This document shows, in pieces, positions 1-12,211 of a stretch of DNA of 64,000 nt. Position numbers and translations under genes: made by a program. Numbering within the stretch: position 1 is the first letter of the stretch; each line of letters starts with the position of its first letter. The stretch is taken from the NCBI GenBank assembly GCA_001599675.1, contig BCHP01000003.1:4440618-4504617 (forward strand), in the 5' to 3' direction. Under the pieces are notes generated by a model. It was not told the DNA's origin, ran no database searches, and worked only from the letters and a program-made list of their open reading frames with translations. The stretch is from Basipetospora chlamydospora. Taxonomy: Eukaryota > Ascomycota > Sordariomycetes > Microascales.

Positions 1-493
1 GCGTCTACGCGGGGTCGAGCTTAAGAAGTACCTCCCTATTTAGCTATATAAGACTACTTATATACTCGAAGAGATTATTAAACGACTCCTCGTCCGTAGC
101 GCTATAATACTATACGATTAAATCCTCCTAGCCCTTCTCTACTAGGGCCTACGTCTAGTTACTACCTAGTCTCTTACCTTCCCTAATAAGGAGCTAAAAG
201 GCTATAAACGTATAGTAAGAGGGCTTATTAACCTCTTTAGCTAGCTTATCGCTACGTAGGACCCTAGTTACCCGCTAGTATAATACTTATTAGCTAGCCT
301 ATATATCTTATATATTAGGAGCGAGAATATCTAGGACTACCTAGATATCCTATCTATAGTAGCCTTAGAACTATAAGACTAGGATTCCCGCTATATAGTC
401 GAGTAAGAAGAGCTCTTACTAATATAGTAATTAAAGAGGTAGTATCTTAAATAGCTACCTTTAGGATTAAGCTTAGAGGTCTATAACTAAAAA

Positions 494-545
494 CTTAACT
501 AAAGAGCTTAACTAAAGAACTTAACTAAAGAACTTAGCTAAGGGA
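494..545. repeat. 13-bp tandem repeat
   Basis: About four copies of a 13-bp unit (CTTAACTAAAGAA with small changes) lie head to tail inside the RIP block. Looser copies with ACTAAAGAA/ACTAAGGGA cores continue to about 600. No function is implied. Confidence 0.7.
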
Positions 546-3500
546 AGTGCCTAGAGAATATAACTAAAGAAGTTAACTAAGGGACGTATCTAGAGAGTCT
601 AATTAAAGAATATAATCCTCCCCCTAGTTAATTACTTTATTCTACGAAGCTAGTAGAGGGAGGTTTAAGGTTAGTAACGAGGGAGAGAGAGAGTAGCTTA
701 AGTACCACCTAGTATAAAGCTATTAATTACGCCCAAATAGGTAATCGTATATAAAATCGGTAATTAGTTAATCTTAAAGAAATATAGGTCCTTATTATTA
801 ATATATATAGAAATTTCGCGCGTATAAGGAGGATAATTAAATTAAATTAATTAACGGTATTACGATATTACGGTTAGCTCGATTTCTTTACTTTACGTTA
901 CCTCTTTTTATTATAAAGAAAAATAAAAATAAATAAGAACTTATAATATACGCCGTTTAATCTAGTCCTCCTTATACCGCTATATAAACTCTATATCCCG
1001 CTCTAAACTAAATACTTAATCGTCTAGGCCCTAGGGTATATAACTAATACTTAAACTTTTAGATATAAGAAATAGAGAATAGGGTATATAGTTAATAAAT
1101 AAAATAAACGCTAACGAAGAGACTAGAGGAAAATAGATAAAACTATTAAAAAATAGTTAGATATATTATTATTAGGACTTAGATCGACCTAGGCGTCGCG
1201 CGGTAGGGAGCTAGCGCTACGTCTATATTAGAGGCTCGGGCAGGATATAGCGCTACGTCGCGGCTCGGGAATTTATATATAACTAAGGCTAGTCTTTATA
1301 GCGAGACTCGGACGAGAGCTAATAGGGCGTTAGGACTTAGGAGGTTAATACTCTATATATTAATCCTTAGGAGGTTAGGCCTCGATAGGTCGAGCCTTAA
1401 GGGGGCGAGGCTTAGGTAGCTAAGGCTTAGGAGGTCGGGGCTCTATAGGCTCGATAGGTTAAGTCTTAGATAGGTAAGGCTTAGGGGCTTAATAGTCGTA
1501 TAGTCAGGTCTTAACGCGATAGGGGACGCTAGCGCTAGCGCTATACTATACCTTATACCTTAGCGGTAGCGAAGGGGTTACTACTAGCTAGGACTTTAGG
1601 AGGAGGAGGTAGGGGCTAAGCTACGATTAAAGTAGTAAGGCCCTCTTCGCTCGGCTTACTATCCCTATACTCCTTCTTAGGGCTTATATATATATTAAGG
1701 TATTCGAATAAGCCTATATTAACGTAGTTAAAGTCTATTAATAGGCCCTATTTAGGTAAGATACTACGAATATATACTCTAAATCCCTCGTCCTTTTTCT
1801 ACTCGCCTAACTAGAAGGCTAGCTAGATAGGGTTATTCTTAATTACCCCTAAGGGTGCCCTAGAAGGGCGTACGTAGGGAGGGTTAATCTTATTCTCCTT
1901 AATCTAGAGTCGTACTATTAGAGTTATAACGCTTATATATACTTAATAGAGGAAGTAGTACCTATAGCTATCCTCCTAGTTCTTCGTAGCGTAGAAGTCG
2001 ATAATATTATAATAAAATATAAATACCGACTAGAATACGAAAATATTAAAGCTCGCGTCGAGGTGCGACGTTACCTTGGCCGCGTTCCCTAGGAGGCTAT
2101 ATATCCGTATAAGTTCTATAAGCTCGTTAGACCCTAAGTATATCTCCCTAGCCTATAGCTAAGAAGAGGGAGGTAGTAAGGTTAGCTTTAATTAAGGTAC
2201 GCGCTAATAATTAATAGTTAATAGGGATATAGAAACTTATATATATATACTAGAAGAAGAAGTTATACTTATTATCGCGGAATCGATTAATAAGGAACTA
2301 CCTAATAGCTATAAAGCGCTCGAGATCCGTCTCTAGATAGGTATATAGTAACGCTATCTTAGCGTAGAATACCGCGAAGTTATTCCTTAACTAAATAAGT
2401 AGTATAAGCTTCTATAATATCTATAGCTTCCTTTCCTCCTTATCTATAGCGTTAGTAAGGAGCTTACTTTTCTTACTAACTAGTGTCTATCTATCTTCGT
2501 CGTCGTTAGCAGCGTAGATATCTTTAGCTATAGTAATAACCTTAGCTTTATTATTACTATCCTAGTAAAGTTATAGGGTTCCGTTTATCTATATCTTTCG
2601 TAGGTTCTCTCGAGTTAGCTTCTAGAAGAGCTACGGATACTACTACTTAATTATCTTCGGGCCTAGCTACCTACTAGAAACGACGGCGTCTTAGGCGTTA
2701 TTAACTATATCTACGTCGTCGTTATTAGAGAATACGATATTAATATTAAGGAAAGATATCGCGGCTATTCCTTAGGCCCTATAGGAGGAGTCGAGGAGGT
2801 CTTAATTACTATTATTACTACTCTCTCTATTATATTCGTATCCGCCCTTAGACTCGTCTCTATTAATAGGCTCGTCTCTATTAATAGATTCGTCTCTATC
2901 TAGCCTACCTCTATCTACGCTCGCCTCTTTATCTTAATCGTCTTTATCGCTATAGTTAGGGTCGTCCGAGATATCTATCAGCGTATATAGTATCTAGCGG
3001 AGCTATTATAACTATACCCTCTAAGGCTAAGTATAATCTTACTAGCTATAGTCTCTAGGGCGCGGTATACGAGTTATAGGAGTCCTTAATCGTCGGCCGT
3101 TATACTACGTAGCTAGGGATCGGCTTCGTAGGCGGAGACTTAGCTAGGAATAGGATAGCGAGGCTATCTAATACTATAGTTATAGGGGCGGCTTAGGGGA
3201 TAGCTAGCTATAAGTACGGACTTAATACTAATATATATAAAGATAATTAATTACTTACTACTTTAGTCTCTTTAGTCTTCTTAGTTATAATCTTCTTACT
3301 CGTCCGCTAGACTAGAGGCGAGTACTTTATAGGTAGTTTCCTCGCCCTTACTAAGGGCGGCCTAGGTAGTATACTAGTATTCTTAGATATCTTAGGATAG
3401 TTAAAGACTTTATAGAGAGGTTATAATAGAATAAAGACGACTCTAATTAATTATATATACCTTATAATAGCCTATATACGCCGGGGTACTATATTAGGCT

Positions 3501-6500
3501 AATAATCGATAGTATTAATAGATTATAAGATTTAATACCTAAAAAAAACGCGAAGTCTATAATATACCTAACGCGGTATTAATTAAAATTTAGGTAAAGT
3601 TTAGACTACTAGGGACTTTAATTAGATAATCTTATTAGCTAATAGGAATTAGTAGAGTATAATTAATTACGTAACCTCGCGGTACTCTCGTAGGTATAAG
3701 ATTACCCTACTACTCGAGCTCTAAATTCTAACTATTATTTTATCCTTTACCCGAGCCTTATTAAGATAGTCTATATCGTCTTATTTAGTTATAATACTAT
3801 TAATATTCCTTAATTCCTCTTATTACCTATACTATCGAAGATACCCTTAAAGAAAACCGCGGCCTTAATTACTCTATACCTTAAGACTACCCTCCGAAGC
3901 TATATTTAGCGAATCTACTACTAAAATAATTCGAGGGCGTAGAGTAAAGGTAATCGGGTACTAATAAAAGTAACCCCGATCTACTATACTCTAGGTAGGG
4001 CGTAATAAGAAGCGAAGAATCCGCGATACTAAGAGTAAAGAGCCTAAGCCTAAATCTTAGTTCGAGCCTAATTAAGAGTAAGACTAAGAGTAAGAGTTCG
4101 CTATAGGCTAATAAGAAGACTATAAATTAAGCTAATATAACGACGATAGTAGCGACTATAACGTAGAGGATACTAAGAGATACGAAGGCGCTAATACTAT
4201 CCTTATCTCTATCGAGTATAATAAGACTAACGATAAGTATAACGACGACGGCGACCTTTAGGAGTATAATAATAAGGTAAGAGCCGCGTTCGAGGCTGTA
4301 GCAAGCTACGAAGAACTCCTCCGCGTTAATAATAAGGAGGATATTATTAATAGGGCGTTTATTAAGCTTAATAGTAATCCCCGAGACGAGGTAGAAGGAG
4401 ACGAGAATAATATAGCGCCTCCTAATATACCTAGCGTCTCCCGCGTCACCTTCTCTCTCGCTATAAATAAATTAGAACTTATTTAATATCTCTATTATAG
4501 TAACGCTATTAACGACCTTATAGAGTTTAAGTTAGCTATTAGATTAATAGCGATATTTTATAATACGAGCCGGTCGGAGTAGAGAGTTTTAAAAGAGATA
4601 CTAGATCTCTAAGGCAGGCGCGGTAATTAACTTAATAGTAATAAGAAGCTTCCTATCTACCTTATATTACTAAAGAAGCGGGTAATAAGATACTTACTAC
4701 TAATTAATATAAAGTAAGCTACGATCTCTCTTAACGAGGACCTTATACTAATACTTTCTATATCGAGGAAGCGTAATATATTACTAGGAGACATACCCCC
4801 TTCTATTAAGCTTTACTTCTTCGATTTACCTAATGTCGTATACTATATACTTAAGTCTAGCCTCCGTAACTCCCTTTATTAAGATATAGCTTATTAGGTT
4901 AATAACCCTACGGAGATTTACTATACTCTCTCGTAGGCAAGCTCTATCTATACTACCTCTAGCTACTATACCTACCTCCTTAATTAAGATAATAATTAAG
5001 GTAGGTTAAATTACCTACGTAGTGTCTTTAATTAAAGATACTAACGTATATTACTATTATCTAGGCGAGCTAATATTCCTATTAGACTTCGTCGTATATA
5101 TATATAGGTCGCCTAGGTATATATACGAGACAGCTCGCCGTTCGAAGTATAACTACTAGCTTTATATTAGATAAGTTACTAGCGTCGGAAAGGATTACCG
5201 CTTAGAAGAAGGCGGCCGTTATATATACGAGGGGGATATCGTACTACTTATCTATAAGCTTATACGATAAGATAATAATCGGATTATAGAGTATACTAAT
5301 ATAGCCTCTACCTAGGCTAATATAAAGCCCTTATAAGTACTAGAAGAGGTTATTCTTAGGATATTTAGAGTATTCGAGTACTATATACTCTAGAAGGATA
5401 TTATTAGGTTATATAGCGTTATAGTAGACTAGTTCTTTAGTAAAGACTACTCTAATCTAAGCCTACTACTCTCTACTTAGCCTATTAATTAAGTAAAGCT
5501 ACCGTTCCCTAAATATACCCCGCGGCGTCTACTTAAGCTCCGCGACAGCGACAACTTCCTACTATAACGTGTCTTTATCGAGAACCTAATCCTCGAGATC
5601 CCTAAGGTTATACTACTTTACTATACTCCCCTAATTAAAGCTAAACTAGAACTTAATTAATATAGCCGTTAGTTCTATATTAAGAAGTAGGATAAGAAAG
5701 TTACGAGGTTAGATCTAATCTTAGTTCTATTAATTACTTTTATTAATAGGTTTAGCGTATTTCGGACGATATACTATACCTTTACTAGGATATACTTAAC
5801 GCCGGCTAGTATATCTTAGAATAATCGTCGGCGGTATACTAATACTTTCCTATTAATACTTAGTCTATATAGCGCTAAGTTTAAGGAAGCCGCTAAGTAG
5901 CTTCCTAGGTCCTTTCTTCTACTAGATAAAGGTTTAATAATAGAGATTAAGGGCGGGAGATAAGACTAACGCCTTATCTACTCCTTTACCCTATACTTTA
6001 CTAGCGACTATCCTTAATAGAATAGTAACGCGGGAGTCCTTAGGCCTATAGCGACTAAGTTTTATCGTTTCTACTATATTAGGCGAGGGATAATAGATAA
6101 GGTAAAATAGATAGGCGATCTATCTATATATATTAACTTCGACTTTATATAGGCCCTAAGATAGTACTACTAGATATAAGAAATATAGCGCTATATAGAT
6201 ACCCTCCTACCTATAAAGCGCGCCGTATACCTAACGTAGTAGGGGATATATAAGAAGCGATTAAGCCTCGAGTTAATCTCCCTATACCTCGACCTGCTTA
6301 TAACTCGAATCCCTAACCTACTCTATATAGAATATATAGGCCTAACTTTCCTATACTATAATCTATTAATTAAGGGGATTCTATAGGGAAACGCGCTCCG
6401 CGAGTACTCCTATACCCTTAGCTCCTAGCTATTCCCTAATAAGTTTAATTAGTTATAGTCCCTAACGTACTACTTAGGTAACTATAGGCTTACGTAGTAT

Positions 6501-6880
6501 TTACGCTAGGTAGTTATAATCCTAGATCTTCTCTATAACTAGCTTAAGGAGAGGTATATATCTACTAAGTTCTAGAACGCGTATATCGGCTATAGTAACC
6601 TAGGTAGCGACTCTCTAATAGAGTTTATTATTATAGCCTTCTTATCCCTTACGCTAAGTAACTACCTACTCCTATTAGGGCCTAACGTAGAGATTAGTAT
6701 TAAGATACGGAGCGATATCCTACCCTATATCTGCTAGTCTAGATAGATATTCTAGCGACTATATATCTTTACTAACTTTAACGTCGTTATATTACGCTAA
6801 TAATCCTACGATAACGTAGTCTAAGAGAGAGTAGACTTATACTATACCTAGGTCCTACGCTAATATATTAGGTAGTATAA

Positions 6881-7084
6881 TGTAACGGGCTGTCCCGATT
6901 AGGATAAAGTGTACAGTCAGCACTTCGGCCGTTAATGTCGAGCGACATTACCTAATGCGTCAAAAGGTACGTATTGAACTAGCTGCTAGCTAGTTCAATT
7001 AACTGCGCTTATCAGGGACGTTGTCGGTCACGTTTCGCTGCTTACGTAAGACCGACATCACTCACGGGTCACTAACCCGTAATA
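6881..7084. mobile_element. solo LTR, not RIP-mutated
   Basis: A 204-bp island with normal CA/TG content sits inside the RIP block. It starts TGTAACGGG and ends CCCGTAATA, giving short imperfect inverted ends of the LTR kind; the last bases would read ACA if one CpA had been converted. It is flanked by an exact 5-bp direct repeat, TATAA, at 6876-6880 and 7085-7089, the target duplication size expected of retrotransposon integrase. No internal retroelement sequence is present, so it is best read as a solo LTR left by LTR-LTR recombination. It either landed after RIP stopped acting here or is too short to trigger it. A short non-autonomous element is the alternative. Confidence 0.7.
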
Positions 7085-8339
7085 TATAAGTAAGACTAAT
7101 ACCCTAATAATCGCGAAGGGGAGGAGGAGGATAACTTTATAATAATACTACGAAATACCCTATATTAAGAGCCTTTAGTAGCGCCGAAGTCGTAGAATAA
7201 GATAGAGAAGGACTACTTATTCTTAAGTAACACGTTCCGCCCTAACCTATACCTCCGACTTTACTTCCCTACTATAGTAATATACTATACCCTCCCTACT
7301 AATACTAATATTAAGATTAGTAAAGGGGATTATAAGTTAAGTTAACTAACCTTTAATCGAATACCTCGCTATAGGAACTATTAACTTACCTTCCTCCTAT
7401 TAATAGGATCTATAAAGTATAGGTATACGCTATAAATATAAAGAATATCGAGCGCGCCCTACTAGAGAAATATAATATATAACTAACTTACTAGCTCGCG
7501 ACTCTTAGGGCGTTTAATTACGATATACCTATCTTCTCTAGCTAGATAGTAGCTATCCGTTAGAAGTATCTAGCTTTAATAGATAAGATCCTTACTATCC
7601 CTAGTATTAAGAGCCTTCGAGAGAATACTAATATAGCTTTACTAGTAGATAACGTAGAAGATTAGAATAACGACCCCGACCGAATTACCTCTATAGCGGC
7701 CGCGCCTAGCGACTCGGATTATAACTAGGCGACTATAATTAACCGCCTTAACTCCTACCTTATACGATAAACGAGACACCCTATTAACGATAGTAAAGGG
7801 TTACTAATTATACTATTAAAAGACCTTACCTATATAAGCACTTATACTACCTTTATTAATAGCCTCTAGAAGGTATATAGACGGGACTATAAGATACTAG
7901 TAATATATAGTCTTAGTAAGAGACCTCCTATTTAGTAGGTAGGAAAGCTATTATACTATATAAGGTAAGTATAATTAACCTTCGTCTCTACTAGGCTTAC
8001 TAGCCTTTACTAACCTATAGCTAATTACTAGGACTAGGGCGCGCTTCGTCCCCTAGCTCTACGACTTTGTCTAATTTAGCGGTAATAAAATCGGTAGGGT
8101 AGATAGTATCTTTACCTACGATATAGACTCTACGCGTCGCTCGTTCCTAGTACTTATAGAGTTTAAGCTAACTAGTAAAGTATATAACTTCCTACTATAT
8201 TAATCTATATACTAAGAAGGTAAACCCCTTATCGTCGGCCTTACCGCGCTTACCCTATCTCCTCCGCTATATATAATCCGCGACCGGAGGTTAGGTATAA
8301 TAGTTAGGATCTAGTAGATTATTAGGGTTATATAAGGAG

Positions 8340-8890
8340 GTAATTATATTAAGCCCTATGTTTTTAATTATTACTAACTACGAGGCTTTCTTCTAGTCTT
8401 ATAACCTTATCTAGCTATCCTAGGGTCGAGGTAAACTAGTTAAGCCCTATATTTTTAATTATTACTAACTACGATATTTTCTACTAGCCTATCTCTTAGC
8501 TATATACGACTCCTATAGTCGAGGTAAACCTATTAAACCCCGTATTTTCGACCGTTACTAACTATAAGGCTTACGTCTAGTCTTCTAGCCCTACGCGACT
8601 CCTAGGGTCGAGGTAAGCCTATTAAGCCCCGAGTATCTAATAATTACTAACTATATAGCTTACTTCTAGTCTCGTAACCTAATCTAGCTATCTAGAGTCG
8701 AGGTAAACGCGTTAAGCCCTATATATCTAATTACTACTAACTATAAGGCTTACTTCTAGCCCTACGCGACTCCCGCTATTAAGGTAAACCCGTTAAACCT
8801 CTTATTTTTAACTATTACTAACTATATAACTTTCTTCTAGTCCTATACTCCCGATATACCCTCCTAGAGTCTAGGTAAGGGCGTTATACC
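8340..8890. repeat. degenerate ~90-bp tandem repeat, about six units
   Basis: A unit containing AAGCCCTAT, then ATTACTAACTA, then a GTCGAGGTAAAC-like end recurs with anchors near 8351, 8442, 8535, 8624, 8714 and 8795, so the period is about 81-93 bp. Several spacings are multiples of three, which would fit a repeated protein segment of about 30 residues in the parent sequence. All units are RIP-mutated. Whether it was coding or satellite DNA cannot be decided here. Confidence 0.75.
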
Positions 8891-9341
8891 TATACGCGCC
8901 GATAGCGCTATTATATACTATACCCGCTAGATTATCGCCTTAAAGGCCTAGTCTTAAACGCTATAGGTCTTTAACCTTAGCGCTAAGGCGAAGCTTAAGT
9001 TATATACTATAAACGAGGACGTCGAATACTAGAAGTAGGTTAACGAGAATACGCTTAGGCTTATTACTAAGAGCGAAGCGGTAAGTCCTAGTTTAACCTT
9101 ATTTAATTAAATTAGAGCTAACTTAACTAACTAACGTTATATCTAGTTCCTATACCGACGAATTTAATAACGGCCGATTAAGATACGAGTATAGATAGGA
9201 TAGACGATTAATAAAGGGACTAGGTATATAAGCGGTAATATTTAGAGGATATTAGATTAATTATTATCGGTATTTACTACTTAATTAAAATAATACCTAA
9301 TTTTAATTATCCTTAGTATTAAGGTTATAAGTAATTAAACC

Positions 9342-9370
9342 TATAACCCCTATAACCCCTATAACCCCTA
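9342..9370. repeat. 9-bp tandem repeat at the edge of the RIP block
   Basis: Three copies of TATAACCCC followed by decayed copies mark the right edge of the AT-shifted block. The unit is not the usual fungal telomere repeat (TTAGGG). Confidence 0.6.
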
Positions 9371-9400
9371 TATTGCCTATAACGCTTATAACGGTTACCC

Positions 9401-9821
9401 TTTTTATAACCGTTGTAGGTAATGCAACTATTATATGGTGGTTGCTACGTGGATGTGTAGGTTTGCAACTATTAGGGGTGTCGATCAACGGTTGCTCTAA
9501 GGTATAGGGCTCCACCATTGATGTACATAGGTTCCGTGGCTCTTCGGTAATCAGCAGGGCGGGATGCAACGTCCGAGATGCTGGTGAGTGGTACGAGGGA
9601 TCAATTCGATACGCGACGAGGCACTTACTGGTTCGGTTCCAGGGGCCTGGGATAGATCTATATGGGGGGAGAAAAGAGCGCAAGTGCCCACTATACTACT
9701 CCGTACTCAGTATTCCGTATACCAACGTGAAGGGAATCAAAGCGGCGATTGCAGCCGCATTATTGGTGTCAGGAAGCGATGCAACACTTCAAGCAGTGGG
9801 ATAGAGACAAAAGAAACGCGG
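9401..9821. other. boundary spacer, no gene seen
   Basis: Normal-composition DNA between the RIP block and the first gene, so the hydrolase stop lies only about 420 bp from heavily mutated sequence. It holds one copy of the recurrent 9-mer TACTCCGTA (9697-9705). I see no coding sequence. Confidence 0.5.
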
Positions 9822-10804
9822 CTAAAAGTCGTACAGGGCGCTCAAAGACTGTCCTTCTTGAGCAGCCTCCTTAACAAGCCCCACGATCATGGCCACATCC
9901 TCCGTTCCCGACGGAATCTCATGCCCGCCAGCATGGCTATGTAACCTAGTCAGAGCTGGCGTACAAAGGCCACGGGCTACCTCGGACTGCGCCGCGATCT
10001 CAGGCCAGTCGCTGCACCCGGTAACAAAGACAGTCGGGATTTCGACCCTGTCCTCGACCAGCAGCGGGTGCAGCAGGCGCGGGACATCGCCGATAGCCCC
10101 CGCGGCCTCGAATGAATCGAACACTGGATACAGCGCATCCTCGCTGTTGATGGTCCTGCTCATCAGAATGACCCGCTGGAGGTAGTCTGCGAAGATCCGC
10201 GCACCGTTCTTGTCCTCCTCCGGCGGCAGACCGGCGGAGCAGTCGGCATGGGGAAATGCGGACCGGAACGCGGAGAATTCTCGGCCGGAAAGGAGCTGCT
10301 TCACGGCATTCTCACAACAGCTCTTGTCGGGCGATGCGGCAAAGGTGGGTGAGAAGAGGAGGGCGAAGCTGAAGGGTGGTCGGTCGTCTGGGTTCGTCCG
10401 CTGGCGATGGAGGATGTACGAGATGGCCATGGCCGCCCCCATGCTGAAGCCAACCACCCCGTCAAAGGGGCCCTCTGTTTCGATGAACTGCTCGAGGGTG
10501 TCGAGGGATTGAGATATTCCTTCGGGTGTGAAACTTGCGGTGTAGGAATAGAACGGGCCCGGTGCACCCGGCGGAACGCCTATTCATCACAACGTTAGCT
10601 CACTATTGCCCGCCAAGACAGTTAAACCTGGTGGCGCCACATACCCGGCCCTCTGCCGCAGGGCACTATCCCATTTAGGAACGTGAAGGAATAATCGGGG
10701 CCCAGTTCGCGCACGAGGCAGGCCAATTGCGTCTTCAACAGGGAGGCGGATGACCCTAGACCGTGCAGGGCAAGTAATCTCATCGTCTCGGCATGCAGGC
10801 GCAA
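9822..10804 (-). CDS. FSH1-family serine hydrolase
   Basis: Two exons, 10804-10645 and 10579-9822, joined across a 65-nt intron with a GTATGT donor, a GCTAAC branch site and a TAG acceptor; about 305 residues. The N-terminus reads RLLALHGLG and the joined exons give PGAPGPFYSY, both typical of FSH1 (DUF341) alpha/beta hydrolases. The nucleophile is in GFSMG (Ser99), with candidate acid in GCSDWP and a histidine in AGGHEIP, so a Ser-Asp-His triad looks complete. A second Met eight codons in aligns better with family starts and may be the true one. FSH1 proteins are small cytosolic esterases or thioesterases, often found beside secondary-metabolite genes. The substrate is unknown. It is divergent from the P450 downstream and abuts the RIP block. 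Confidence 0.85.
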
Positions 10805-12211
10805 CAGGTTAGTGCGAACTAGCCATGAGGTCCGAGAAGGGGAGATGGAAGAAAGGGGGGCCGGAAAGGCAAGATACGGAGCAGAGGCGCATTAAGCGTA
10901 AGACGGAGGCGAGGTACACGAAATATTATATGTGAGCCGGCCGACGGGCGTACGGAGTGACATGCATGGAGCGGTCCTTTTTCGATCCGACGTGCACGCT
11001 TCTAATTATAGGAGAAGGCGCACAGGATCAGATCTGTCTGTTCGCTGTGGTCCAAAGCGGTTCGGGTGACACTACATTGATGTCCTGTCTGTGGCCGTAA
11101 CTCGTCGAGACAGCCTCTGCTGGGAAACGGGCTCCTAAGGACCTATATTCGCCCTGTAAGTGTAAGTCATTCATTCTGCCATTGTGAGACGGACCAACTC
11201 GCCTGCTGCCTGGGCATCTCTTGCGCATCTCTTTGACCCTTGCCCTACACCAAGAGGATATCGCCATACGGATCCATAACGGCATCCACGACGACGTTGC
11301 GTTGGTAGCTCTTCCAAGTCGCGGCCACCCATGGTCGAAGTATTCAGTACCGAATTTCAAGGCAATGTAACCCTCATATTGGAGGACGGCCGATGTATGT
11401 ACGAGTACACAATACAAAGTAGCACATCCATCTGCTCCCATCAGCATCCTCCCACCGTCGTACGGCCCACGTGTCAGGGCCAGTTTGGACAAGTGGAACC
11501 GCATCGAACGATCGCTACCTTATCCGAATCCGGGCATTGATTCGAGGCCAACCCGGGGAGAAACGGCATGAGGGTTACATTTCCCGTCAGACGAACCGAC
11601 CGCAATACTGCTGCGGTACTACTCGTAAGCAATACGAGAAGATCAGTGTCATAGTTTCCGATCACACCTACGGAGCACAACCGCCGCTCCTCGTGCCCTT
11701 ACGGGCGTATGACAGGCAGTGTTTTGCAAGCAGCTAGCGCCTCGAAGGGCGCCGGCCCGAGATCCGTGTTAGCGATGGGGGCGATCGGAATCGAGAATCG
11801 ACGACGTCGGAGGCTACTCCCACGTCTACCTGGTGCCAAACGAGGAGATTTGGATAATGCACACCATGGTCATACTTCCCTTCCCCCCGGCGCCGCCACT
11901 TCCCTCCTGTACTCGTACTCGGACCAATATCAGGAATCCCTGCCTAATTTCTATGAATGAAGCCACCCGAAGGAAGCCCGGTATGTACTCGTATGCAATA
12001 CGACACCACCGGACCACCAAGCCGTCCGAGGGCCCGAACGGCGAGGGGCCGTACCTTGGCACATGGAAACTTGACCAGCCCCTGACGGCTGACTATTGAA
12101 CCGTCCCCCCTAGCCCCGAGGAGGCGGAGGCCGTCGTGCTTCCGGTAGTCTACTTCAACGGCCGGTTGTAGCTTACCCCCGACTACCATTGCGTTGAACC
12201 GATGAATTTCT
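10805..12211. other. intergenic region between hydrolase and P450
   Basis: About 1.4 kb with only short random frames. It should hold the promoters of the two divergent genes. A perfect 14-bp inverted repeat (AATGTAACCCTCAT at 11364-11377, complement at 11568-11581) and several ACTCGTA/CAATACGA-like fragments occur here without a clear meaning. Confidence 0.5.

Larger units (their letters stand above)
1..9400. repeat. RIP-degraded gene-free block
   Basis: CpA and TpG are almost absent over the whole stretch while TpA is very abundant and CpG is kept. This is the footprint of repeat-induced point mutation, which turns CpA into TpA on either strand of duplicated DNA. There is no open reading frame of useful length on either strand. 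Ordinary CA/TG content returns between about 9,350 and 9,420. The block must once have been repeated DNA (transposons or a duplicated subtelomeric segment), but its parent family cannot be read by eye. It contains tandem repeats (494-545, 8340-8890, 9342-9370) and one unmutated insertion (6881-7084). The window begins inside the block, so its true length is unknown. Confidence 0.9.

Noticed and set aside
9342..9370. Telomere-like repeat
   Set aside because: The unit TATAACCCC is not TTAGGG and occurs only about three times.
1..9400. CRISPR-like or regulatory repeat array
   Set aside because: The repeats are simple tandem units in RIP-mutated fungal DNA with no spacer structure.
11364..11581. 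14-bp inverted repeat as ends of a small transposon
   Set aside because: No target duplication or conserved terminal sequence around it; may be chance.
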